Positions 37,140 through 48,879 of a DNA stretch of 64,000 nucleotides are shown piece by piece. Position 1 is the stretch's first letter. The number at the start of each line of letters is the position of its first letter. The translations under genes and the position numbers were made by a program. The stretch comes from Phocoena phocoena. Its lineage: Eukaryota > Chordata > Mammalia > Artiodactyla > Phocoenidae. The stretch spans positions 26,775,668 through 26,839,667 of the forward strand of contig NC_089234.1 of assembly GCF_963924675.1 (NCBI RefSeq), given 5' to 3'. The notes below the pieces were generated by a model. It was not told the origin of the DNA and made no database searches. It worked only from the letters and a program-made list of their open reading frames with translations.

Positions 37140-37740
37140 ACTGCTGTGTGCAAGGATGCATGGGGAATATGAAGCACAAGAGACAGTTTTTACCATCCAG
37201 GGGCTTATATTCCAGTTGGTAAAATTATGCATGTACTCAGACAACACTGTATATACGCAGTGTGAGTGCCATCAACTGTCAAGATTATCAATAGGAAATC
37301 AGAGGAAAGCAGTAGCCTTTTTGTTAAATAAGGAGAGCTTCCTGGATGACATGGAATTTGAAGTGGGACTTAAAAGATGGTTCTATTTAAATTGCAGACA
37401 GGAACTTGAGGGCCGGGGAGTGGTATGAGCAAAGACATACTAAAGGATAGGTAAGCTCAATGTAAGTTTGGAAGTTCAGAGCAGGTAAGTTTGGGAGTTC
37501 AGAGCAGACAAGTTTGTGTAAAGGAGTAGTGGGCAATGTGGCTGGAGGGGAGCTTTGGAGCCTGGTTTTGGAGGGCTTTGAAGAGCAGAGTTTGACTTTA
37601 ATCTGAGAATAATAGGGAACCATGGAAGATTTTTGGCCAGATTGAAGCAGTTAAATGATTAATGTGGTGGCACAGTGTGTAGGATACTTTGGAGGCGGGG
37701 AGACTGAGGCTGTTTGGATGCTTTTCCGGAGTACACTTTG
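37140..37740. repeat. Ancient interspersed repeat, family unassigned
   Basis: The phrases 'gagcttcctggatgacatgg', 'ggtatgagcaaagacatact', 'cctggttttggagggctttg' and 'gggaaccatggaagattttt' are typical of a widespread old mammalian repeat. It contains a local tandem duplication of about 27 bp ('agtttgggagttcagagcag' and a near copy) at 37460-37515. Short similar pieces may lie at 9.0-9.2 and 22.0-22.1 kb. Confidence 0.45.
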
Positions 37741-38127
37741 TTAGCAGTAACGGACTGGATTCCTGAGGACAGCAGGAGAAACAGGAAAGAGTCTGTAGGT
37801 GGTCATGACTGCTTGTGGGGGAGAGAGGGGAGAGACCTGCCTGAGTTCCTCTATGGTCTTGATGGCAGACGGGGGCCCTAGCTTTGAGAAGACTGAGTTC
37901 TGTTTGAGGCAGTGAAGGGACAGTGAGGTAGCCATGGCCAGAGACAGCCAGGAGTGGTGGCCTGGAGCTCAGACCCAGGGTTGAGATGTGGAAGGCTTCA
38001 GCATGGAGACGACAGTTGAAATAACATGAGGGATTAGCACCAAAAGGAAGCTCAGAGAGAAGTAAAGACAGCTGGGCAGGGAGAAACCAAGAAGCAAAAG
38101 GTACCATCACAGAGGCAGGAGGAAAAG

Positions 38128-38174
38128 TAGGAGCAGAGAGAGAAGGAGAGAGAGAGAAAGAAGGAGAGAGACAG
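38128..38174. repeat. GA-rich homopurine tract
   Basis: A run of GAGAGA, GAAGGAGA and AAAGAAGGAG units with only purines over most of its length. Confidence 0.8.
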
Positions 38175-39009
38175 GTAAAGGGAGAGCAAGGCATCCGCAA
38201 GAGCAGACAGTAGACAAATGAGGATTTGGGGGCAACTTACATAAAGTATCACTACCTTTCTTGTTATGCCTTCTCCCCATTCTAAGTGACAGATAAGATA
38301 AGTAAGAGAAAAATACGTAGCTTGATATTGATTGATGGAGATTGGCAAGCATTTTATTCTCCTTGCTTGATTTAAGCATTTTGTAGTTTTCAGACCACAA
38401 AAAATCCTAAGTTTTGCTTTCTCTCAAGTTCTTTCCTCTGGCTCCTATTCTGTTCTCTGTTGTTCTACCTTATGGTTATTTTCTTTTTTTTCTTGAGGGT
38501 TGCCTACTTTGGGCTTGGTAATTTTTTTCACCTCAGTTCACAAAACCACTCAGTGTAAGCTGGGTTTTGGAGGGTCAGCAACTGAGCTAGAGATGCTAAG
38601 TGACAATGTGAGGGAGTATCGTTCATCCCAGTTTTTTTCTTCATGTATAGTGGTATCCTGGGCAAAGCAAGAGAGGCTAATTTAGGAGAGAGGAAAAAGC
38701 CAGTCGACCACTTTGCCATTTGGAGAGATTTGGCATCAGAGCCCAGGGACTGCCCAGGTTCTGGGCTTCCTTGGGCAACTATGCCTGTCCAAAAACTTTT
38801 TATTTAAAGAGAATTAAATAGAAACTTTCAAATCCTCCTTGGGTTTTTGAGGGTAGTAATTCCATGGGGCTTGTCAGTTGTGTTTGAAGCTAGTGGTGAA
38901 GAGGGCGGAGTGAAGAGAAGCGAAGGGGTGGAGATGGGAAGCAGAGAAGGAATCAGAGAGAGAAATTTTATTGAGGGAGAATTTGCTGGGTTTATGGGAG
39001 GGAATCTCT

Positions 39010-39560
39010 CCCCTCCTCCCCATTCGGGTTTGAAAGGGCCGGTGAATCTTTGATTAGGTGCAGGTCAAAAGAATTTACACATTGTGACCTTAATAACTAG
39101 AGGTGATTGGCAGGCGGGCTGTGGGGAGGGGGCTGCGGGCCCCTTTCATCTCACTTAGCACAGAGGAGAGACAATGGGCCCGCCGATTCTCCTTGTTGTC
39201 CCTTGTTTGAAAAGGTCTGGTGTCTCTACTAGGTACCTGTGACATGGGGGTCTTGATTGGGGTCTCATAAAGGCCCTTGTCAGTATGTCCAAAGGCCAAG
39301 AGTACAAAAGCAAGCAGTGGGTGGGGTCTCAGCTGACCACTGAAGAAGGGAGGGGAGGGCCCGGGAGGCAGTGGAGGGAGAAGCAACCCCCGATGGGAGC
39401 CCTTATAGAAGGAGGGGAGGAGGGGGGCAGAGAAGGGCCATTTTTGTCCCTAATTCATCAAGCACATCTGCAGAATTGTCCAAGCTGCTGCCTCCCAGTT
39501 TCAAAAGAAAAAAATGATCGTTTGATAAACCGTCTTCGATTCACCACTTTCTCACAAGGG
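39010..39560. promoter_or_regulatory. Putative conserved enhancer-like block, intron 5
   Basis: A repeat-free block with CTTTGAT (TCF/LEF-like, 39048-39054) overlapping TGATTA (39051-39056), AGGTGCAGGTCA just after it, TGACCT at 39085-39090, ACAATGG (SOX-like, 39171-39177), 'tccttgttgtcccttgtttg' and, near its end, 'atgatcgtttgataaaccgt'. CpGs are present. The content suits a developmental enhancer. Conservation is not demonstrated. Confidence 0.42.
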
Positions 39561-39879
39561 TGGGAGACCCAGCCCTGACCTCTGTATGATTTCACATCAG
39601 GACCAGGCTTTCTTTCCCCCACCCCTAAATTGCTAGAGAAACTTTGAAATGTATCCTGTGGCTTTCTCTCTCCCTTCTTCAAACCCCGCCACCCCCGTTT
39701 CCCACCCTCTCCACCCCACTGGCCTCTGTTTTCTTCCTGGGCGCTCCAGAGTGTAGGCGAGTAATTAGTCCCCTCTTTCTGGGGCACAATGAAGCCAGGG
39801 TGTTTGGCGGGGCCCTCCCCACCGCTCACAGAGCCAGGGGCCTGGGGGGAAGGACCAGGTGGCATGTGCAGTGTGTTCC

Positions 39880-40180
39880 AAGCCTGTACAATTGCTGGGG
39901 CACAGGGCTGGGGGCTCAGGGACTAGTGTGCTCCTGCTTCTTGAAGGAATGTGCAGAGGCTCACGCATTAATGGCTCCCACACAATGCTTGCATTTTTTT
40001 CCAGGCAGAGGCATCCTCCCCGTGAAAAGGCTGCCCAACCTGGAGCCCAGGCGGGAGCTTTGGCGGCCACGATGGCGTTATTTCCCACCCTGCGCTTAGT
40101 CACTTGGAGCTAACATGGGAGACCAACAGGCCGCGTCTCCCGAGAGCCCGATCTTTGTATCCGATGTGTGCTCCCCCTCT
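39880..40180. promoter_or_regulatory. Putative conserved non-coding element, CpG-containing
   Basis: A GC-rich repeat-free block with 'gctcacgcattaatggctcc' (ATTAAT homeodomain core), 'cacacaatgcttgcattttt' and several CpGs ('ggccacgatggcgttatttc', 'ggccgcgtctcccgagagcc'). CpG retention is unusual for neutral mammalian intron sequence. Confidence 0.33.
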
Positions 40181-41739
40181 GCCTTGTCAGTTTTGTGTGT
40201 TCACGGAGGGTTGATTTTAATGCGGGCCTGTGTTGGGCTGGGAGGCCAGGCTGGGGGGCCTCAGGTCTTTGTCTTGCAGGGCCTCTTCTTCTTGGAGGGT
40301 CTTCGGCCCTGGAGGCTAGTGGCAGATTTGAGAGATAGGGTGAGATGCCAACTCTGGCTGGCAGAGGATTCCCCCATCCGTGCGTCTGTCATAGACTACG
40401 ACGGGGTGCCTGGAAAACAAGAGCACCTTGGGATGCTCAGGCACACGCTTGCTTGCCCCCCTCCCCACCCCCGAGGGGGGCGGTTAGTTCTACCACGTAA
40501 AGCTTGAAGTGAGTTACATCCCCCTTGTGACTGAGTACGGCAGGAGCACAGATTGTGAGTCCCAGGGAGCCAGGGCAGGGCCTTGTCTCCAGGGGTCGGA
40601 GGAGGTGGAGGCAAGCAGGAGGGGTGCTGGGAGAGCATAAGTCCGCTGCAGATGACTACCCAGCAATTGGTAAGGGTCAGGGGAGAACAGGACCAGGCAG
40701 AAAAGAGGCAAAGTGTCTGGGGGAGCATCGGCAAATCGCAAATGCTCATCTCCGGCAGTTAAGGGGAGAGACCCTAGAAACCAGGGACAGAAGGGGAGGC
40801 ATTTTCCCCGGTGAGAAGAACTGGGGCCTCGTAACAGGTAGACCCACTAGGCGTGGTCCAACAGGATGTCTTCGGTCTTTACCATTCACCTCGCTGCAGT
40901 ATAGCCGTGTGCCGGGAGCCGGGGGAGAGGGTGTCTTTACCCATTCTGGGCCCCTAGCCTGGCTGGAGAGAAGATGCATATGCATGATTTGAAGAGAGGA
41001 AGACTCTGGGAGCATCAGCCTGGTTGTGGCCTGCTCTACTTCTGGGGAGAGAGAAACCTAGGGATACCTTTGAGTCAGGGAGGACCTGCCCACCCCACAC
41101 CTATAGCCAGGCCATGGTCCTGGCATCTGGTGTGGTGCTGGGGGTGGGGCCTTCATCCTAGGAGTCAGGTTTTTAGCAAGGGACTGTGTCCTCACTTTCC
41201 ATACAATCAGAAGGCAGAGATGCAGGCTGGCCACTGAGATGAGGTGGCCTGGGAGAGACATCCTGCCAGGGTTCCCCGAGCACAGGGGCTCCTCTGTGCT
41301 GCTGTTGGCACCCTTCAGACTGTCTCAGGAATTGGTGCCAGTCACACACCAGGCCTGATGAGGGGAAAGAAGCTGGAGCTCCAAGACCTTTGAGGGACCT
41401 GAGTTCCAAAGGGGCCCACCAGGAAGGAGCAGCTCCTGTTTTGGGTCCCTCCGTGGCAAAGGACATTTCTTTCATTGAGAAATGGGCACTCACAGCAATA
41501 CCCACCCCCTCTTTTTTTCTTTTACTCTTCTTTTCCCTTAACTTTTCCAAATGTTGTTTCTCCTTTCCATTCTCTTCCATTTTGTGGACAACTCATAAAG
41601 AGCCTGAAAGAGACAGATTATGTGTATGGATGTGATGATGAAGGGAAGGGGTATCAGGGATAGTCAGGCTGGGGCTCCAAGGTTATGGAAAACACTGTCT
41701 CTTCCCCCAGGTTGTCTTGCCAGGGCCTGGCTGGGAGGC

Positions 41740-41960
41740 ACCAACAGATCATAACCTTTAAGTGCAAGCTCGATGGAGGAGAGAGACGGAAGCATGGGAA
41801 CAAATTAGACGTATCTATAGGGGGTGTTCAGCTGGAGAAAATGAGCATTTCTTACTAATTGGAGCACGGGGCATTTCATTATTAAGCTTCATTGCAAGGG
41901 AGAAGAGTGCAGCAGGCCTCTTTGGGGATTCCCTGGGCTGTTTTTTTCCCTTTTAAAAGT
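41740..41960. promoter_or_regulatory. Putative conserved enhancer-like block, intron 5
   Basis: A repeat-free block with 'gaacaaattagacgtatcta', 'cttactaattggagcacggg', 'ggcatttcattattaagctt' and 'aaagtataattgtatttagg'. Four homeodomain-type ATTA/TAAT cores lie within 200 bp. A CHR SINE has inserted about 210 bp downstream. Confidence 0.4.
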
Positions 41961-42170
41961 ATAATTGTATTTAGGTTGGAAGAAGAGGCAGGAATTGCTC
42001 TTGATAACTTTGTGGAGCACCCAGGGATTTCAGACAGAGTTTGGAGCAAGGTGGATGGAGCGATGGACCAGTGGAGATTGCTTAGAGTCCACCCTCATTC
42101 CTTGACAGTAAAAGGCGAAAAAGCCCTGGTGGGGGTGGGCACCTCAATTCTGGAACTAAGATTGAAGAAT

Positions 42171-42524
42171 CTGATTTTAAATTTATTTTATTTATTTATT
42201 TTTGGCTGTGTTGGGTCTTTGTTGCTGCTCGCATGCTTTCTCTAGTTGCAACAAGCGGGGGCTACTCTTCGTTGTGGTGCATGGGCTTCTCATTGCAGTG
42301 GCTTCTCCTGTTGCGGAGCATGGGCTCTAGGCACGTGGGCTTCAGTAGCTGTGTCACGCGGGCTCAGTAGTTGTGGCTCGCAGGTTCTAGAGCGCAGGCT
42401 CAGTAGTTGTGGCGCACGGGCTTAGTTGCTCTGCGGCATGTGGGATCTTCCCGGACCAGGGCTCGAACCCGTGTCCCCTGTATAGGCAGGCGGATTCTTA
42501 ACCACTGTGCCACCAGGGAAGCCC
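42171..42524 (-). mobile_element. CHR-type tRNA-derived SINE
   Basis: A reverse full-length copy with an (ATTT)n tail on the left. A perfect 21-bp duplication at 42150-42170 and 42525-42545 brackets it. It lies about 200 bp downstream of a motif-rich non-coding block. Confidence 0.93.
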
Positions 42525-43093
42525 CTGGAACTAAGATTGAAGAATTTGGAATGACAAGAAAAATGTTGATCAGAAAGCCTGCCATCCTGGGAGACTTGAT
42601 ATTTGACCATCTTAACTTTTGTATTAAAATTACAAAATGGAGGAATTCAGATGCAGTGCAGTGGTCTAACACAACTGCTGTTTCCTAGAAAGCATAGGCC
42701 CTTCTCCTTTGGGGCCAGGGAAGGGGTGGGCTGGGCTGGGCTGGCCTTTAACTGGGCCTTCTGGGATGCATATTAACTTCTGTCCAGGCAGGGGCTCCCT
42801 GGTCCTGTCCATGGATGATTACCTGAGTCAGTCAGATGAGCTTGGCCTTAAAGTTCTGACTCCTTTTCCTGCTGCTGCTTCCCTAGGGCTCATGTCTAAA
42901 GTACAATCAGTCCCCAAGAAAACTCTGATCTAGGGGGCTTGCTCAAAGACACAACTTGTCTAGGTTCTGTTTAGCCAGTCAGATTATCTGGTGTTCAGTG
43001 TTCTTAGGGAAGCTGAGAAAAGGTACTGTTTTGTCATGGGAGAGTTTTTCCCCATGGCTTGGGTCCTAAGAGCAGGGGTACAAAAACTCATTT

Positions 43094-43330
43094 GTTTTTT
43101 TATTTTATTTTATTTAAAAAAATTTTTTTTTTTTTTTTTCTGGTACACGGGCCTCTCACTGCTGTGGCCTCTCCTGTTGCGGAGCACAGGCTCCGGAGCG
43201 CAGGCCCACTGGCCATGGCTCATGGGCCCAGCCACTCCGCGGCATGTGGGATCTTCCCGGACCGGGGCACGAACCCGTGTCCCCTGCATCGGCAGGTGGA
43301 CTCTCAACCACTGCGCCACCAGGGAAGCCC
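43094..43330 (-). mobile_element. Cetacean-type short CHR SINE, part of a chimeric insertion
   Basis: A reverse copy with a long T-rich tail (about 43094-43140) and the body 'cgggcctctcactgctgtgg' through 'ccaccagggaagccc'. Its 5' end is not followed by a target duplication but directly by 75 bp of antisense L1 ORF2. The near-duplicate flanks (aaaactcattt at 43083-43093; a one-base-longer version near 43408-43420) enclose both parts. Confidence 0.9.
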
Positions 43331-43406
43331 ACATGACTCTTTTTGAAATATGGTTTTCTCAGGGTATATGCCCAGTAGTGGGATTGCTGGGTCGTATGGT
43401 AGTTCG
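43331..43406 (-). mobile_element. Antisense L1 ORF2 fragment fused to SINE 5' end
   Basis: The stretch 'acatgactctttttgaaata' onward, including 'gtatatgcccagtagtggga', is the antisense of the L1 ORF2 C-terminal region (compare 22908-22975 in this window). It starts exactly at the SINE 5' end and stops at the downstream target-site copy, as expected for a template switch during L1-driven reverse transcription. Confidence 0.8.
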
Positions 43407-46149
43407 AAAAAATCTCATTTAGGATCAGTGCTGCTTGTGACTTCATCAAAGGACTAGAGTTTTTGCTTTTTCCCACTCAAACCATCCTTTGCTTTTAATC
43501 CACAGGTCTCTGACTTAGCTTAACCTCCTTGAGGTTCCTGGGACGTTAAATATACAGGATGTCTTCCTGTGGTGGGTAGACCTAATCCCTGATGGAGGCC
43601 TGATCCCTTTCTTCAGGTGATTGGGTGAGATTTACGAGCTCACTGAGCACCTTATTTCTCAGGTACTTACGAGGCAGCTTACTTCTATCTTCCTCTCTGC
43701 CCCCTCTCAATTTTCCCCATTCCTCCCCACAAAGAGGGAGAAGTATCCCTTTGTGCACTTTCTACCTCTCCAAAGAAAAGGAGAGGAGATGATCAGAGGA
43801 AGCAGTTAGCACCTAATGAAAATTAACTGAATAATAGATAGCCAATGCTGGGTTTTTAATTTTCAGGCACAGGTTCTGTGCCCTTCTCTCCGCAGCTCTT
43901 TGTGTATGCATCTGTCACCTGTCTCTGAGCCCAGGCATCTGTAAAGTGTGTGTCAGGGTGTCAGGCAGGTTCCTTGGTCTCTGGGTGCCCCTCCCCCCAA
44001 GCAAGAACAACCTGAGATGATCCACATGGAATCCTCTGCCTTAACCTTCATTACTTTATGTTGATGTCACTGCTTCTCCTGGGACGGGGTCACCTCAAGA
44101 AGACAGCTCGACATAAGTGAGTGTACATATATGTGGATTCTTAAAGCCATTGGGTTTCATCATTTTCTCGTCCCTAGAGCATGGAGGAGGAGCTAGGGAC
44201 CTGGTTATTGAGTTTCTGGCAATCACTGTGTTTCCTGAAGGTCTTATATTTTTCTCCAGATTATCTTTTTCCCAATCTTCTTTTTGGGACTCCCCTTTTC
44301 TGTTAATTTTCCTCCTATTGGTGGTGGAGTGCAAGGAAATGTCGTTTTCTGGAAGAAGATGTGTGCTTCTCAAGCAAGTCACGGTGGGTAGTTGTGGTCG
44401 TCTGGGAGAATGCAGGGCCTGAGCACAGAAGAGGCAGGAGCTGTTGAAGTGGCAGAGGCCCAGGCCTGTGCTGGTGGCAGCTGACCTGAGGGGTTCTGAG
44501 CAGCTTTATCATGAGGGTCTAAACTCCTTGGCTTTTCCACAGAAGAAGCAGGGAGGCGGATGGGAAGTGGGTTCTCTAGAAACCTTTGACTTGAGAATAC
44601 CTCAACTTAGCAGCAGCTAACAGTACCCAGTATGTGGCACAGGTACTGTGTAGCAATGAAAGCCTGAAGTGAGGTGGGTCACCCAGTGAGTAAATCAGGA
44701 ACCCCCAGCACTGTCAAGTGTGTTTGCAAATCTGTGTCATTTCTTTTATTCTTCTGAAAGGTCTGTGTCCCATCCCAAGTGCCTTAGTGGGAAAGAAAGG
44801 AAACTTACAATCAAATGAGCTTTTTGGTATCCTAATGTTTTTCCAAAGAGAAAACCCCGTAGTTTTTATAGTTTGTGACTTCAAAAATGCATGACAAAAA
44901 CATGCCGCCAGGAAAAAATCTGTTCCAAAGCAAGTGTTGGGCATGTGGTGTGAGTGGGTTGAGCTAGACTTGAGGAATTGGATGGGATGGCAGGCAGCTG
45001 CTTAGGGAAGGAATTCCCAGTCCCAACGTCTCCTTAAACTGCTGTATGAAAAGCTCTCCTTTGTCAAAGACCCAGTGTGAATAATCCCTCCCCTCATTCT
45101 CTCTAAGGTAGTAGGACCAAGGAAGGTCTGGAGTCAGTGCTCTGGGGCCCAGTGGAAGAGAGCCAACAGAGGCAGAATGACCTGTGAGTGAGGGCTCCTT
45201 TCGTGGAAATAATGAAGGAAACAGATAAGTTAAGGTCCCCATTGGAATCTCCTCTGCCCGTTGCCAAGGCCTGGGGCTAGGAGGACATGATTCTTAAGAA
45301 TAAGTGGGCTCCGGCAGCCTCTGGTGTCATACCTCCATTTGGAAAGCCATGCATACCCATGACTAGTAGGACTGCATGGGTGTTTGTGGACCTGGGGAGC
45401 TGAAACTCCCAGAGTTTTGTGGTAGGGTTGATTGAAGCCATGCTTGTGCCCCATCCCTAACCACTCCCATCCAGGAGGTAGAAAACATCCCTCCTGGCCT
45501 CTTGGGACCAACTCTTGCTCCACTGGGACTTCAAGTCTCAGAAGAGGGATAATATGTGTTAGGTGCTGTGAGATCACTGTTGGCTATGATCTGAATCCTG
45601 GGTTTGAAATTAATTGGGTTGCAGAAACAACTTCCTTTTATTATTTTTTAAAACCACCTAAATACCCCAAAACCAAATTAAAAAACCCCCAAACCTTTCA
45701 TCCTTCTCCTTCTCCCTGTGGTTTTATTTGCTGGGTAGTGAAAAGTGCTTTCCCCAGCCTTCTTTGGGTTGCCGTGCTGAACAAAGTGAGAAACCCAGGG
45801 AAGGAGGAAGCTGGTGCCAAAAGGGCTGGCCGATCCTCCCTGCCACACACACACCCTGCAGCCCTGCGTCCCCTGGCCTCCCCCAGCCGCCTCACCGTCT
45901 GGGCTGCAGCCCAGACAAGCAAAGGCGTCTTGACCAACAACAAGCCCCAGCTTTGTTGGGCCTGTGGGGGAAATGCTTTCTGGAGCTCAGGGATCTCCTC
46001 TGAGAACCACCTGTGCCTCCCGGCCTCCTGCCTAGCCTGGGCCTTCTGGCACAGGGACCCCTGCATTCCAGCCAGCAGGCTGATGGGAGAGAGTGAGCAG
46101 GAGTGAGGGAGAGGGCCAAGGGGGCTGTGGTCAGTTTGAGGGGGCACAG

Positions 46150-46275
46150 ATTCCAACCTGCCCCTTTAAGGCCCCCGGTTGGCTCAAGATCTCCTGCGTC
46201 CCTGGCCAGGTTTAATTCGTCCTATCTGTCATCAGCATTGACAGTAGCTTTCTGAAGTAATCTGCAGAATAGGGA
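46150..46275. promoter_or_regulatory. Possible regulatory site with paired TGTCA/TGACA
   Basis: CTGTCA (46226-46231) and TGACAG (46239-46244) form an inverted pair of TALE-homeodomain (MEIS/TGIF-like) cores separated by 7 bp, near 'ggtttaattcgtcc'. Confidence 0.3.
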
Positions 46276-46439
46276 CAGGGAACCCGAGGTCTCTCTTCTT
46301 AACCCAGTTCCTGGTGCTTCAGGAGGGGAATGATACAGGCTCCTTTTACTAGGCCATTTCAGGATCAGGAGTCCCCAGTGCCTCTCTAATGCCTAGCTGA
46401 TGATGGTGATAATGATGAGGACGAGGATGACTGACACAT

Positions 46440-46920
46440 ACGGGTGCCAGCTAAACGCCAACACTATGCCGAGCCCTTTATATCTCACTTAATCCTTCCA
46501 AATAGGTACCGTCACCATTGTCAGTTTACAAGCAAGGAAACTGAGGCCTAAGAGAGGTTAATTCACATGCTCAAAGTCACATCTGGTAATTAATGCACCC
46601 AGGGTTTGAGTCCTGGCATCTGACTCCAGAGCTCATGGTTTTTTTGTTGTTGTTGTTGTTGTTGTTGTTTTTTTGTGGTACACGGGCCTCTCACTGCCGT
46701 GGCCTCTCCCGCTGCGGAGCACAGGCTCCGGACACGCAGGCTCAGCGGCCATGGTTCACGGGCCCAGCCGCTCCGCGGCATGTGGGATCTTCCCGGACCG
46801 GGGCACGAACCCGTGTCCCCTGCATCGGCAGGCGGACTCTCAACCACTGCGCCACCAGGGAAGCCCCTGAGCTCATGGTTTTTAACCATTGTGTTACCCT
46901 GTCTGCTTTCTCAGCCCACA
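46440..46920 (-). mobile_element. MIR split by a cetacean SINE
   Basis: Antisense MIR: 'ctatgccgagccctttatat', 'caaggaaactgaggcctaag', 'gagtcctggcatctgactcc', continuing after the SINE as 'ttaaccattgtgttaccctg'. The SINE occupies 46644-46868. Confidence 0.8.
46644..46868 (-). mobile_element. Cetacean-type short CHR SINE with (TTG)n tail, inside a MIR
   Basis: A reverse copy. The tail has become a (TTG)n microsatellite (about 46645-46668). The body runs to 'ccaccagggaagccc'. A 15-bp duplication (gagctcatggttttt) is at 46629-46643 and 46869-46883. It splits an antisense MIR. Confidence 0.92.
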
Positions 46921-48129
46921 GGGATCTTGCTCTCATTTGGGATTAGAACTTGTTGATTGTCTTGAATTGTTTCCAATTAAAAAAAAAAAATGAACTGAAG
47001 ACTTGACTGTCTGGCTGGGCCTTAAAGCTGAGTTTTGATTTTCTTGAACATCCTAGCTCCTAGCACAGGGCTGGCTTGGATAGCCTTCAGGTACTTGTTG
47101 AAAGAATGAGGTCCCTATCTCTGCCTGCCTCCAGCTCAGGAATTGCCCAGGCAAGGCCTTGTTCCATGAGAGTGGTGGTCAGTCCCAGGGCAGGAGCATC
47201 CATCTGAAGGGGGAGGTGGCTGTGCAGGTGGGACACTAGGCTGATGCAGGGGCAGCAGAAGGTGGGAAGACAGAATCCAGGCCTGATGTGACTGGAGCCA
47301 AGCCAGTTGTTCTGCGCAACAGGCCTGCTTGTCCCCTGCAGGTGGTCAGTATGGGCTGCTCCCAGAAGGAGGAGGCCATTCCAGGGCTGGCAGGGCGTGA
47401 GGGGAGGGTCCACTTTCACGTCTCTGAACTGTGGGTGTTTGGTTTAGCCGCCCTTTACCTTGTAGACTCCTCTGCAGGGAATCACTTTGAACCTCTTTCG
47501 GCAGGGCTGGAGGTGGGGTGAGGACAGGAACAGTCGTTCCTAAGAGCTAGTCCAGGCCAGTGAGGGAGTGGGGTTGGGGGAGCATGTCATACTGTAGTAG
47601 TGTTTAAAGCCAGATCTCAATTTTGGATAAAGAGGTTAAAAGTTTGACCTGACCACTGTCTATCAGCCACATGCGGAACTGCTCCAGGTGCCCCAGACGT
47701 AATTGCCCCTGAATATAGTTCATCTGGGCTCTCACAGACTGTCATGTGTGGTGAGGGTTTTGATGGCAAATGGGGGCATGATCCCACTTCTGTTGGTGTG
47801 ACTCCAGGGCAGCCGGGAGGCAGGGCCGTAGAGAGTGGCCTGTGCTACGGGAAGCTCAGCTTTGTTCCTTTTCATCAGTCCTGGGTTCTGCTGGGTAGTA
47901 ATGTTCTTAGTGGAGTGTTAGTAGTACGGTAGTCCTGGATGGTTTCAGGTTCTGGGATTTCCCGGTAGGGCTCTGAGGTCTGCGTCAAAGGCAGGAAGGT
48001 TGGAGGCCACGTGGGTGTGGCTCGGCCCCCACCCCTGACCTGTGCTCAACCGGAACAGCTCCTCTGGTTCCTGTTTTAGAAATCTATTAGAGATGCTAAC
48101 TCACAAAAGTTTTCTGTTGCTTTTATAAA

Positions 48130-48290
48130 AAGTTAAAGACAATGCTCTGGTACAACTGTTTCCCATTGTACAGACAAGAAATGTGAGGCCCTGGGAGGTT
48201 ACAGGCTTGCCCAAGGTCAAACAGCTTGTGAGCAGCCGCTCTGGCACTGAAAGCTCGCCTGCTGAGTCCCAGCTCCGGGCCCTTTCCAGT
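48130..48290 (-). mobile_element. MIR fragment
   Basis: Antisense MIR core: 'tttcccattgtacagacaag', 'gcttgcccaaggtcaaacag'. Confidence 0.6.
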
Positions 48291-48879
48291 GCCCACAGTG
48301 CTGCCTGCCTTGCTGCCTGCCCGGGCCTGTGTTCTTGCCTGGCACGGATCTCAGCTCCTCATTCTCTCCCTCACCCATGCACAGCTCATCTGTCACCCAG
48401 CCCTTCTGTTTCTAGTTTTCATTTTTTCATTCTTTCAAGGAGAACTGCTTCTCTCTCTCCTGGGTCTGGGGTCAGGCTCTCCTAGGGCTGGTAGTGAGAG
48501 GCTGGCAGGCCTGCTTGCTGCCGGCTCCGTGGTTACTTCCAGTGCTGGAGCCCATATTTGGATACCTTGGCACTGACCTCAGGTAAGCCACAAGCTGCTT
48601 TCACCCTGTGCCTCCCTAGCCTCAGGGCCGCCCCTAAGCAGAGGACTCGCTTTCCTCTGCTTAGCTGGGCAGTAGGGACTGCTGGGACGGCAACAGTAGA
48701 CCTAAGTGTTAGAGGAGCCCTGGGTCTCCCGTCTCTGCACTCCCAGGGGAGCCCGTCTCTTTCCCTAAAGCTTCCTGATTTAGGGCTGTCCATGAAGGCT
48801 CAAACGTAATGTCAGCTCCAGCCCCAGAACCTCTGGAGAGAGCCAGACAGACACAGCACTGTGGCCCTCTGGCCCCCCT

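Noticed and set aside
37598..38200. 200-residue open frame on the minus strand
   Set aside because: It is Ser/Leu/Pro-rich because it is antisense to GA-rich DNA and an old repeat. No family resemblance.
45432..46106. 224-residue open frame on the + strand, the longest in the window
   Set aside because: It has low-complexity composition, no recognised domain and no splice or promoter context. A 152-residue frame overlaps on the other strand, as expected in GC-rich intron DNA with few stops.
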